Below, in pieces: positions 1 to 11,138 of a stretch of DNA of 64,000 bases. The notes under the pieces are model-generated. The model saw nothing but the letters and a program-made list of their open reading frames with translations, ran no database searches and was not told the origin of the DNA. Numbering within the stretch: the stretch's first letter is position 1; each line of letters opens with the position of its first letter. The position numbers and the translations under genes are program-made. This DNA is from Salinicola rhizosphaerae (GTDB lineage: Bacteria; Pseudomonadota; Gammaproteobacteria; Pseudomonadales; Halomonadaceae), in contig NZ_BMZI01000004.1 in the NCBI RefSeq assembly GCF_014652715.1, positions 103,922-167,921 of the forward strand, read 5' to 3'.

Positions 1-149
1 GTCGCGAGTGCGATTGGCACCGCCAGGTTGAACAGCAGATTCAAGCCGAAGTAGCTCAACGTGCGCGGCTGCACATAGAAAGTGACCGCCATCAGCAGGG
101 TGAGAGAGGCGATAGGCAGCAGGACGCGGTAGCGACTGAAGAGGCTCAT
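1..149 (-). CDS. Sugar-type ABC transporter permease (N-terminal fragment, cut by window edge)
   Basis: Only the first 49 codons of a minus-strand gene are present. They start MSLFSRYRVLLPIASL and form a hydrophobic segment (about residues 8-24) followed by a second one starting near residue 36, as in RbsC/BPD_transp_2-type inner-membrane permeases. The ATG overlaps the stop codon of the upstream ATPase gene (ATGA, four bases), so the two are translationally coupled and belong to one operon with the binding protein. Substrate cannot be told from this fragment; the family assignment rests mainly on the neighbours. Confidence 0.75.
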   Translation of the reverse strand, partial: MSLFSRYRVLLPIASLTLLMAVTFYVQPRTLSYFGLNLLFNLAVPIALA

Positions 150-1588
150 GCCGAGGACTCCTGCATTTCGAACGACGCCTCGAGAATCCGCGCTTCAGTG
201 AGTTCGTCACCGCTGAGCGCCGCGGAGATCGCTCCATCGCGGTAGACGTATACCCTGTCGCACTGGCAGACCTCTTCGGTTTCGGTGGAATACCATAGAA
301 AGGTGCGGCCCTTGGCGGCTTCGGCGCGGATGAGCGCGTAGACATCCTGTTTGGTCCCGACGTCCACGCCACGCATCGGGTCGTCCATGACGACGATCGG
401 GGCTCGTGAGACAAGCGCCCGTGCGAACAGAGCCTTCTGCTGATTGCCGCCGGAGAGTGACAGAATGGGGTTGGAGAGAGACTCGGTGCGAATGCCGATG
501 CGACGCTTCCATTCATCACCTATTCGGCGCTCGCTGACTTGGTCGACCAGGCCCCACCGGGCGGTAGCTGAGAGCAGCGATAGACTCATGTTGTTCAGAA
601 TCGACCACAGCGGCAGGATGCCGTCGCGTTTGCGATCTCCTGCCACGAACACCATCGGTGGGTTTCCGGGGTTGCGCCAGGCGGAAGTGGCATCGAGATA
701 GAGCGTGGCCAGTGCTTCGGCCTGACCATGGCCGGCGAGCCCCGAAAGGCCCACGATTTCGCCTCGACGCGCCTGCAGTCCGCCTTGCGAGATGACGATC
801 TCACCCAGTTCGCGTCGACTCTCGGTCTGGAGCGTTTCGGGTTCGGCGGCTACGTGTCCCATGAAGTCGACCAGTCCCTGCCGAGTGAAATGATCGGCGG
901 GTTCATCGGCAACGATGCGTCCATCCTTCATCACCAGGATACGATCGGCGACCCGAAATATCTCGCCGAGCATGTGAGAGATGAAGATGACTGCGCCACC
1001 CCGAGCGCAGAAACGCCTGACGGCATCGAGCAGCTGATTGGCGATACCGGCATCGAGGGAGGAAGTGGGCTCGTCGAGGATCACCAGTTGCGGCTTTCCC
1101 CCGAGTGGCGCGAAGCGAATCGCGACCTCGACCATCTGACGCTGGGCGATCGAGAGTGTCTCGATCAGCGCACCGGCGGCAATACCGTGGCTGGGAAAGA
1201 GCGCATCCAGACTCTGACTGATTTCGGTGCCGGCACGCCGACGCCAGCCCCATCCCCGCATTCCGGTATGGGCAATGCGCAGATTCTCCGCCAGGCTCAG
1301 GTTTGGGCAGAGCGAGAGTTCCTGAAAGACCGAACGTACTCCTGCGGCCAAGGCGTCATCCGCGGCGCTTAGGGGGAATTCGACGCGCCCCTCCGAGGCG
1401 CGAAGCGAGCCGTTGATGATGCTCACTAGAGTCGATTTACCCGCGCCATTGTGGCCGACGAGGCCGACACATTCGCCAGCGCGTATTGCGAGATTCACGT
1501 CTTTCAAGGCGGCGACCGCACCGAAGTGCTTGGCCACGTCGGTGAGAGTCACCAAGGGCGGATTCTTTGGGGCTTCACGCTCGAGCAT
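146..1588 (-). CDS. Sugar ABC transporter ATP-binding protein, two fused NBDs (RbsA/MglA type)
   Basis: A 480-aa protein with two ABC domains, the arrangement of ribose/galactoside/xylose-type importers. The first domain has a good Walker A (GHNGAGKST, residues 45-53), a degenerate signature (LSIAQRQ, about 145-151), Walker B (LVILDEP, about 168-174) and a switch histidine near 205. The second has a degenerate P-loop (GLAGHGQA, about 283-290) but an intact LSGGNQQ signature (about 378-384), as is normal in RbsA-like proteins. A GAGGAG ribosome site precedes the ATG. It lies 9 bp after the binding-protein gene and overlaps the permease start. It would power uptake of a carbohydrate or related solute; the substrate is unknown. 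Confidence 0.9.
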   Translation of the reverse strand: MLEREAPKNPPLVTLTDVAKHFGAVAALKDVNLAIRAGECVGLVGHNGAGKSTLVSIINGSLRASEGRVEFPLSAADDALAAGVRSVFQELSLCPNLSLAENLRIAHTGMRGWGWRRRAGTEISQSLDALFPSHGIAAGALIETLSIAQRQMVEVAIRFAPLGGKPQLVILDEPTSSLDAGIANQLLDAVRRFCARGGAVIFISHMLGEIFRVADRILVMKDGRIVADEPADHFTRQGLVDFMGHVAAEPETLQTESRRELGEIVISQGGLQARRGEIVGLSGLAGHGQAEALATLYLDATSAWRNPGNPPMVFVAGDRKRDGILPLWSILNNMSLSLLSATARWGLVDQVSERRIGDEWKRRIGIRTESLSNPILSLSGGNQQKALFARALVSRAPIVVMDDPMRGVDVGTKQDVYALIRAEAAKGRTFLWYSTETEEVCQCDRVYVYRDGAISAALSGDELTEARILEASFEMQESSA

Positions 1589-1597
1589 CGTCTCTCC

Positions 1598-2638
1598 TCA
1601 GCGCGTCGTGGCATCAGCTATGACGGACTGGGCATCCTGCTGGGTGTAGATCGTGTTGGCGACCGATCCCTTTGGCGTTTCCTCGAGTACGCTGTCCAGC
1701 GTCTCTTGCGTCACCTTCAGGAAAGGCACGGTGAGATCTTTGGGCACGTCCTTGCCGGCAAGGATCTGTTGCGTTACCCAGAAGGCGAGAGAGGCGACGC
1801 CGGGAGCGATCGACATCGACAGCGTCTGATAGCCGTGGTCGGCGTATTGTTCCTGCCACCACTGCAGTTCGTCCTGCCGATTGCCCAGCACGATGATCGG
1901 CATGTCGCGCCCGGCGGCCTCGAAAGCCTGGGCCGCGCCGTAACCATCGCCGCCCTGCGTGACCACGCCGGCGATATCGGGGAGCGAGGGCAATAACCCG
2001 GAGACGCCTTTCTGAGCCACTTCCTGTGCCCAGTCCCCATGGACCGAGCCGGCGATGCGGAAATCGTCGTGGGCTTCCACCCTTTTCTCGATACCCGCGT
2101 GGATCTGCTCGTCGACGGAGGTGCCGGCAAGCCCTCGTATTTCGAGCAGGTTGCCACCATCCGGCAAGCGCGAGGCGAGATAGTCTACCTGCTGCCGGCC
2201 CATTTCCTCGAAGTCGACGGCGATACGCCAGGCACAGGGCGCAGTCACGATACCGTCGAAGCTGACCACGGTAACGCCCGCGTCGCAGGCTTCCTGAACG
2301 GCACCGTTGAGGGCAGTCGGCGACGCCGCATCGATGATGATGGCGTCGTAGCCCTGCAGAATTAGGTTCTGAATCTGCGCCGCCTGCTCGGTGGCTTGGT
2401 TTTCGGAGGTCGTGTAGGAGTCGGCTTCGGCAACGATCCCCCTCGCCTTGGCTTGCTTCGCCGTCTCGTCGAACGATTGCAACATGACCTGACGCCATGA
2501 GTTGCCAGCGTAGTTATTGGATAGCGCGACCCGCTTGTCGGCAGTGCTGGCGCCATCTTGCGCCTGAGCCACGCCACCGACCGCGAGGCCACAGGAGCCG
2601 ATCAGGATGGCAGAAAGCAGCAGTTTATCGTGAGTCAT
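1598..2638 (-). CDS. Periplasmic sugar-type substrate-binding protein (Peripla_BP_4 / LacI-like fold)
   Basis: A 346-aa protein. The ATG at 2638 is chosen because a GGGAG site lies just upstream and the translation then starts with a clear signal peptide: a lysine, a hydrophobic stretch and an AQA cleavage-like site near residue 27. The mature part has the features of ribose/galactose-binding-like proteins, for example VALSNNYAGNSWRQ near the N-terminus, QIQNLILQGYDAIIIDAAS, and VVTQGGDGYGAAQAFEAAG in the second lobe. It is the first gene of the importer operon and is divergent from a two-component system that may sense or regulate the same substrate. Substrate not identifiable. Confidence 0.88.
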   Translation of the reverse strand: MTHDKLLLSAILIGSCGLAVGGVAQAQDGASTADKRVALSNNYAGNSWRQVMLQSFDETAKQAKARGIVAEADSYTTSENQATEQAAQIQNLILQGYDAIIIDAASPTALNGAVQEACDAGVTVVSFDGIVTAPCAWRIAVDFEEMGRQQVDYLASRLPDGGNLLEIRGLAGTSVDEQIHAGIEKRVEAHDDFRIAGSVHGDWAQEVAQKGVSGLLPSLPDIAGVVTQGGDGYGAAQAFEAAGRDMPIIVLGNRQDELQWWQEQYADHGYQTLSMSIAPGVASLAFWVTQQILAGKDVPKDLTVPFLKVTQETLDSVLEETPKGSVANTIYTQQDAQSVIADATTR

Positions 2639-2799
2639 GGGTTTCTCCCGTTGGCCTTGCCACTCAATTCCTTTCCTCGATATCGAGTACGCCGATGGGC
2701 TATGCCGACGCCACAAGCGCTCCTCTCGATGATCGATTTCGGAGCAGAAACCTGTAAAGGCGGCGAACCGCACAAATGATGCGGGAGCCCGCACTTCTA

Positions 2800-2820
2800 C
2801 CCTCAACTTAAGGATGAGGG
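2800..2820. promoter_or_regulatory. 21-bp near-perfect palindrome between divergent operons (candidate operator)
   Basis: Arms CCCTCA (2800-2805) and TGAGGG (2815-2820) flank an inner CTTAAG core. Of the ten base pairs about the central A, nine match. It lies in the 216-bp gap between the importer operon (minus strand) and the kinase/regulator pair (plus strand), 35 bp before the kinase start, where a dimeric regulator could control both. Assignment to the adjacent LuxR-type regulator is an inference. Confidence 0.4.
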
Positions 2821-2854
2821 AGGGGGGATAGCGACCTATGGATGAAGGGCGCGG

Positions 2855-4120
2855 ATGGCGGCTACCGCTATTCTGCGGGTCTCGATGGCGACAATCAGAG
2901 CGGATCAACGCATGAGCGAGACGGCGGAGCATTCAGCGGCGGAGGAGGTATGGGTGCGGGTTCCCGCACTCCTGTGCCGAGAGAGGACGATTCAGTCAGC
3001 GCTCGATGCCATCGCGGGAGATATTGCCCGGATAGTGCCGTACACCCACGCCGACTTGTGCCTGTTCGACACGCCGGGCTGGGTCGTGAGTCATGAAGTG
3101 GGCATCAGCACTTACTGGTCGGAGCGCCGCACGCGTCTCGACTGCTCGCCGGTTCGCGATGTCCTCACCGGAGCGCTGCCGTACATGCTGACCGACAATG
3201 CGATGAACGATCCGCGTCAGACCTTCGACGGTGCCTGTTGCGAACCGATATACCGCCACGAGTTGCGCAGCCGAGTCCACGTACCGCTGTACGGCATGGG
3301 GCGCGTGATAGGCACGTTTAACATTTCTCATCACGAAGCGAACCGCTACGCATCGACGACGCTCGAACTGGCGACTCGTCTCTCCGGTCTTCTCGCCCCG
3401 GCTTTTCAGGCGTTGCATATCGACGCGAGCCTTTGCCGGATGCAGCGAACGCGAGCGGAGACGCAGGCGCGCGAAGAGGGCCTGCGTCGAGGATCGCTTC
3501 AACTGACACAGACGTTGGAACAGGAGCGTCAGCGGATCGGTATGGACCTGCATGATCAGACGCTGGCCGAGCTGACACGGCTGCTTCGCGAGGTGGATGG
3601 CAGTGATTTGCCGCTCTCGCGAGAGATGCTCGTGGAGCGCTTGGCAAACTGTATCGACGACCTTCGAGGCATTATCGAGACGGCCTCGCCGAAACTGCTC
3701 GATCTGTTCGGATTTACGCATGCCGTCAGGGATCATTTGGAGAGGGCCGCCGAAAGCGATGGATTGCAGGTCGATATCACCGATACCACCGAGGGCGCGC
3801 CCGATCAGTTGCCTTCCACGGTGCGAACGGCGCTCTACCGTATCGTTCAGGAGGCGATCAACAACGCCGCCAGACACGCTCGCGCCGGGCGCATCTGGGT
3901 CAACGTGATGCGGAATTTCGGAGGCGCTCTCTGGATCACCGTCCGAGACGATGGATGCGGGCTTGATCGAGGAAACTATCGAGAGCACTCGCGTTCCTGC
4001 GGCCTGGACCACATGCGTACGCGAGCGAGGTTGATCGCCGCGGAGCTGGATGTTTTTGACGAGGCCGGGACCTGTGTCTCGATCACATTGAGCTCTCCTG
4101 ACGTCGCAGGTCGAACATGA
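2855..4120 (+). CDS. GAF-domain histidine kinase, NarL/HisKA_3 family
   Basis: A 421-aa soluble kinase with no membrane segments. Residues about 45-185 look like a GAF sensor domain. Then comes a helical linker and a HisKA_3 dimerisation domain with the phospho-acceptor in ERQRIGMDLHDQ (His233). The ATPase part has an N-box (YRIVQEAINNAARHA, about 328-342) and a G-box (VRDDGCGLD, about 363-371). The last four bases overlap the response-regulator start (ATGA). The start is uncertain: ATG 2855 has an AAGGG-like site, but in-frame ATGs at 2885 and 2912 are possible. By position it probably controls the divergent importer; the signal is unknown. Confidence 0.85.
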   Translation: MAATAILRVSMATIRADQRMSETAEHSAAEEVWVRVPALLCRERTIQSALDAIAGDIARIVPYTHADLCLFDTPGWVVSHEVGISTYWSERRTRLDCSPVRDVLTGALPYMLTDNAMNDPRQTFDGACCEPIYRHELRSRVHVPLYGMGRVIGTFNISHHEANRYASTTLELATRLSGLLAPAFQALHIDASLCRMQRTRAETQAREEGLRRGSLQLTQTLEQERQRIGMDLHDQTLAELTRLLREVDGSDLPLSREMLVERLANCIDDLRGIIETASPKLLDLFGFTHAVRDHLERAAESDGLQVDITDTTEGAPDQLPSTVRTALYRIVQEAINNAARHARAGRIWVNVMRNFGGALWITVRDDGCGLDRGNYREHSRSCGLDHMRTRARLIAAELDVFDEAGTCVSITLSSPDVAGRT

Positions 4121-4878
4121 GAATTCTGATAGTCGAGGATGACTATTTTCATGCCTCGTTTCTGCAAAACGTCATCGCCGAGGCGCTGCCGGAGGTGACC
4201 GAGACGCTGCACGCCCAGGACGGCCTTCAGGGCGAGGCTGCAGCTCGCGCTGGACGTTTCGAGGCGGTGGTGATGGACCTGCAAATGGCGCGCCGCAACG
4301 GTATCGAAGCGGCGCGAACCATCTGGGATGAGCGGCCGCGCACGCGCATCCTGTTCTGGTCCAACTACTCCGACGAGGCCTATCTACGCGGGGTCGCCGA
4401 GATAGTGCCGGCGAAGAGCGCCTATGGTTACGTTCTCAAGACCGCGTCTCGCGAACGTCTCAAGCTTGTGCTGCGGGCCGTCCTGCTCGAAGGCCAGGTG
4501 ATGGTCGATCGCGAGATTCAGCGTCTACGCCGGCGCAGCGCCTCGCACCGCCATGTGCTCAACGACAGCGAATATGCCGTGCTGCTGGATCTCGCCCTTG
4601 GGCTACAGGACAGGCTGATCGCCGAACGCAGGGGACTGTCGCTACGAACGGTGCAGAATCGTCTGCTGACGCTCTACGCCAAACTCGGCGTGAGCGATGA
4701 AGAGCCATCTATGCCGGGTCTCAACAAGCGCGTTCGGGCGCTGTCGCGAGCGATCTCGACACGCATCCTCAACGTGGAAATGCTGGAGACGGCGCAGCGC
4801 GACCTGGAAAGTTGGCTGGGCGAGCGGCCCGTCAATGAAAAAGCCCCGCCGACCCAGGAGGGCGACGGGGCTCGGTAG
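4117..4878 (+). CDS. Response regulator with LuxR-type HTH output
   Basis: A 253-aa regulator. The receiver domain has the acidic pair EDD (residues 7-9), the phospho-acceptor Asp54 in VVMDLQM and the conserved Lys108 (YVLKTA). The motif after the Asp is DLQMARRNG, so the usual proline (DLxMP) is an alanine. The C-terminal part (about 150-205) resembles a LuxR/FixJ helix-turn-helix (LNDSEYAVLLDLALG then RTVQNRLLTLYAKLGV). A further tail of about 50 residues follows. It is translationally coupled to the kinase upstream. The acnA terminator hairpin lies inside the last codons of this gene. Confidence 0.87.
   Translation: MRILIVEDDYFHASFLQNVIAEALPEVTETLHAQDGLQGEAAARAGRFEAVVMDLQMARRNGIEAARTIWDERPRTRILFWSNYSDEAYLRGVAEIVPAKSAYGYVLKTASRERLKLVLRAVLLEGQVMVDREIQRLRRRSASHRHVLNDSEYAVLLDLALGLQDRLIAERRGLSLRTVQNRLLTLYAKLGVSDEEPSMPGLNKRVRALSRAISTRILNVEMLETAQRDLESWLGERPVNEKAPPTQEGDGAR
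4842..4872 (-). terminator. Intrinsic terminator of acnA
   Basis: Arms AGCCCCGCCG (4842-4851) and CGACGGGGCT (4863-4872) pair with one mismatch. On the minus strand the stem is followed by TTTTTC, so it terminates acnA transcription, whose stop codon is about 20 bp away. It sits inside the 3' end of the opposing regulator gene and may work in both directions. Confidence 0.75.
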
Positions 4879-4893
4879 TGTTTTGCCAGCGTC

Positions 4894-7656
<2,763 letters not shown>

Positions 7657-7845
7657 GGGTCCTCCTCCTCGTGACGGTCTTGAGAGGCGTGCGCCTGGGA
7701 CGCCGACTCATCGATCCGGTTGCCTGGCGATGCCGCCTCGGCTCATCTCACCGCTGGCGGTCTTGTCGTCGAACCTTCGATCCAGAGACCCATTCCGAGA
7801 GGACGGGGATGTCTCGCGGCCTCCATCGACGGTTCGATTGCCAAG

Positions 7846-7886
7846 TTGTCGACAATTAATATGGACGCCATGACACCGCTTTTCAA
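7846..7886 (-). promoter_or_regulatory. acnA promoter with overlapping palindromic operator
   Basis: On the minus strand TTGAAA (7886-7881), a 17-bp spacer and CATATT (7863-7858) form a good sigma-70 promoter. Directly downstream, at the expected transcription start, lies the perfect 10-bp palindrome TTGTCGACAA (7846-7855). This resembles operators of FCD-type GntR repressors (GT-N-AC cores). The rest of the 480-bp gap 7657-8136 holds the roughly 195-nt acnA leader and no convincing gene. Confidence 0.55.
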
Positions 7887-8136
7887 TCGGTGCGTTTGCC
7901 AAACGGCGTCGGCTCGACCTTGGTCTAATGCGAGCTCCGGGGCTGATGAGAGCCTCTGGCGACGGTGACGAGCACGGGGTTGAAACGGGCATGGCTCGCC
8001 GCCAATTCAGGTCCAGCAACATCAAGCATAGTTCAGCAAGCGTAGCCCAGCTCGAGCGGTTCGGCCGCCCGGTGGACGGTTCCAGGCTGCGTCAATCCAG
8101 ACCTGCGCGGGTCCGGCAATCCAGGAGGAGGGCTTC

Positions 8137-8343
8137 ATGGCGGAAGAGGCGATTCATGAGTGGCCTGTCCACTGTCCGTATTGCGACGCGCCCTTCACGA
8201 TGCTGCTGGATGCCAGCGCCGGCAGCTATAGCACCTGGGAGGATTGCGCGGTCTGCTGCCAGCCGATCCAGGTCGCGGTGGAAGTGTCGCTGAATGGTGA
8301 TATCGAGCTTGTCACGCTGGGCAGTGATGATGACGTGCTGTGA
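8137..8343 (+). CDS. CPXCG-motif cysteine-rich zinc-ribbon protein
   Basis: A 68-aa protein with CPYC near residues 13-16 and a second CAVCC group near 38-42, the pattern of the small CPXCG-motif family, presumed to bind one zinc. A GGAGGAGG site precedes the ATG. Family members are widespread in gammaproteobacteria and have no established role. It lies alone between acnA and the peroxiredoxin gene. Confidence 0.8.
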   Translation: MAEEAIHEWPVHCPYCDAPFTMLLDASAGSYSTWEDCAVCCQPIQVAVEVSLNGDIELVTLGSDDDVL

Positions 8344-8412
8344 TGACTTGCTGCGACGGACAGGACGCCTCATCCCGGCGTAGACGAGCGATAGCCTTGC
8401 CGCACTGTCGTG

Positions 8413-8427
8413 ATAGCAAAGCGCTAT
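8413..8427 (+). promoter_or_regulatory. OxyR-like half site upstream of the peroxiredoxin gene
   Basis: ATAG-N7-CTAT (8413-8427) is an exact match to one dimer unit of the OxyR tetramer consensus. A degraded second unit (ATTG at 8435-8438) follows seven bases later. It lies about 128 bp before a 2-Cys peroxiredoxin, a typical OxyR target. Only one unit is well matched, so this is tentative. Confidence 0.4.
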
Positions 8428-8500
8428 ACAATTCATTGCGGCAATTAAATTGGAGTATCGCGGGGTAAGCCTTTAGTCTATCCCCGCATCGATTTTCAGC

Positions 8501-8535
8501 CCCAAGACAACGTATTTTGTCTTGCCCAAGACAAC
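8501..8535 (+). promoter_or_regulatory. Alternative hairpins in the peroxiredoxin 5' leader
   Basis: The 11-mer CCCAAGACAAC occurs at 8501-8511 and 8525-8535. Between the copies lies TTGTCTT (8517-8523), which can pair perfectly either with the upstream AAGACAA (8504-8510, loop of 6) or with the downstream AAGACAA (8528-8534, loop of 4). The two hairpins are mutually exclusive and end 7 bases before the AGGAG ribosome site. This could be an RNA switch, or three half-sites for a DNA-binding protein. Confidence 0.4.
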
Positions 8536-8554
8536 CTGCATTCAGGAGATGTTC

Positions 8555-9157
8555 ATGAGCGTACTCGTAGGACGCCAAGCCCCGGATTTCGAAACTGCCG
8601 CAGTCATGCCCGACGGCTCCATCAAGGACGATTTCCGTCTCTCCGACTCCAACGGCAAGCTCCGCGTGCTGTTCTTCTGGCCGATGGATTTCACCTTCGT
8701 CTGCCCGTCCGAGATCATTGCCCATGACAACCGTCTGGCGAAGTTCAAGGAGCTGGGTGTCGAGGTGATCGGTGCTTCCATCGACTCGCAGTTCACTCAC
8801 TACGCCTGGCGCAAGACCTCTCCGGACGCTGGCGGCATCGGCGAAGTCGGCTTCCCGGTCGTTGCCGACGTCAAGCACGAAATCTGCCAGGCCTATGGCA
8901 TCGAACACCCGGAAGCCGGTGTCGCGCTGCGCGCCTCCTTCCTGATCGACGAAGACGGCGTCGTCCAGCATCAGACCGTCAACAATCTGCCGCTGGGCCG
9001 TAACGTCGACGAGATGATCCGCATGGTCCAGGCGCTCAAATACCACCAGACCCACGGCGAAGTCTGCCCGGCTGGCTGGGAAGAAGGCCAGGAGGGCATG
9101 AAGGACACCGCTGAAGGCGTGGCCAAGTACCTCGGTACTCACTCCGCCAATCTGTAA
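8555..9157 (+). CDS. 2-Cys peroxiredoxin (AhpC/Prx1 family)
   Basis: A 200-aa thiol peroxidase that reduces H2O2 and organic peroxides in the cytoplasm. The peroxidatic cysteine lies in FTFVCPSEI (about residue 50) and the resolving cysteine in GEVCPAGW (about residue 170). The ATG at 8555 is preceded by AGGAG. It ends in a strong terminator and is followed by trxB, the reductase that drives the usual electron donor, so the two form a functional pair although each probably has its own promoter. Length and motifs fit typical 2-Cys enzymes. Confidence 0.93.
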   Translation: MSVLVGRQAPDFETAAVMPDGSIKDDFRLSDSNGKLRVLFFWPMDFTFVCPSEIIAHDNRLAKFKELGVEVIGASIDSQFTHYAWRKTSPDAGGIGEVGFPVVADVKHEICQAYGIEHPEAGVALRASFLIDEDGVVQHQTVNNLPLGRNVDEMIRMVQALKYHQTHGEVCPAGWEEGQEGMKDTAEGVAKYLGTHSANL

Positions 9158-9171
9158 GCGGTAGCGATCCA

Positions 9172-9204
9172 GGAGGCGACCCATCGGGTCGCCTCCTTCA
9201 TTTC
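9172..9204 (+). terminator. Terminator of the peroxiredoxin gene
   Basis: A perfect 11-bp stem (GGAGGCGACCC at 9172-9182, GGGTCGCCTCC at 9186-9196) with a 3-nt loop, followed by TTCATTT. Confidence 0.8.
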
Positions 9205-10283
<1,079 letters not shown>

Positions 10284-10313
10284 CGCTTCGGCCTTTACAG
10301 CATGGCTTCTCCA

Positions 10314-10342
10314 GCGCCCGGCTTCGTGCCGGGCGCTTTATT
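10314..10342 (+). terminator. Terminator of trxB
   Basis: A perfect 9-bp stem (GCGCCCGGC at 10314-10322, GCCGGGCGC at 10328-10336) with a 5-nt loop, followed by TTTATT. Confidence 0.85.
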
Positions 10343-10417
10343 GTCAGTCGGTAGGTGCAAGATGAGCCGGCGATTCCGGTTATCCTCGGGTCGGCTTCAT
10401 CGCTCGGCCGCGAACGG

Positions 10418-10566
10418 GCGCGGGGTCGGGCGCCTGTGCATGATGCGAGGCTGAGCGCTTGTCGATGGCGCGAGTTGGGCGCCTGGCAATGATTCGAGGC
10501 TCAGCGCTTCTCGATGGCGCGGGTCGGGCGCCTGTCGATGGCGCGGGGTCGGGCGCCTGTCAATAG
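10418..10566. repeat. Imperfect tandem repeats downstream of slyX
   Basis: Two diverged units of about 49-50 bp (from about 10419 and 10469) are followed by two shorter units of about 24 bp (from about 10518 and 10542). All share GTCGGGCGCCTG plus a TCGATGGCGCG-like tail. The last unit runs into the slyX stop codon. No gene is supported in this stretch. The array lies between convergent trxB and slyX. Confidence 0.65.
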
Positions 10567-10871
10567 TGCGGCGGCCGTTCATCTTCCGCGCTCGGCGTAT
10601 CGCCGCCCAGGTCATCGATCGCCTGTCGCTGCTCGACGAGACGCTCCCTCAACAGGGCGATTAGCTGACGCGTCCGTTCCCCTTCGCCAGCCTGATCGCG
10701 CAGCAGCTGGTCCAGGGTCTCCAGCCAATCCTCCTGAAACGCCAGGCGACTTTCGACCGCTTCGAGACGACTTTCCATCGCTCGCTGCCAGTCGGCTGGT
10801 GGCTCCTCGGCGCCCGTGCCCGGCGGCCTCATTGCCGTGTTAGACTTTGCTGGCTGTGTGTCATTTTTCAT
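10560..10871 (-). CDS. slyX: SlyX family protein
   Basis: A 103-aa protein with a central coiled coil (about residues 30-80; MESRLEAVESRLAFQEDWLE) and the family's conserved ending DERPPHY. These two features define SlyX, a small protein of unknown function linked by name to the slyD region in enterics. The N-terminal 25 residues are a variable polar extension, and the ATG near codon 32 (MESRLE) could be the true start. The stop codon overlaps the last unit of a tandem repeat. Convergent with trxB. Confidence 0.8.
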   Translation of the reverse strand: MKNDTQPAKSNTAMRPPGTGAEEPPADWQRAMESRLEAVESRLAFQEDWLETLDQLLRDQAGEGERTRQLIALLRERLVEQRQAIDDLGGDTPSAEDERPPHY

Positions 10872-11138
10872 TCACGGCACCTTGATGGCTGCGGGCTCGC
10901 CGGGCTGCCCGGTCGGCAGACGCCGGCGAGACGGGGTCATGAGTCGGGTACTTTTGCAACATAAGTCTGTATCGAGAGGCGCTGATGAAGTGTCTCGATT
11001 CGAAGTCGCTCTCATATCGGAGCCGGTTTCATCACATCGCGCTCGAAAGTATCGCCATCGGTATTCATTCGGCGATATTTCGATCCGCCATCGGCGGTGC
11101 GTTTTCCATTGTCCTGACGTCTAGAGATATGAAAATCC

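Noticed and set aside
7657-8136. Possible small genes in the acnA-CPXCG gap
   Set aside because: Open frames on both strands lack ribosome sites and family similarity. The space is explained by the acnA promoter, operator and leader.
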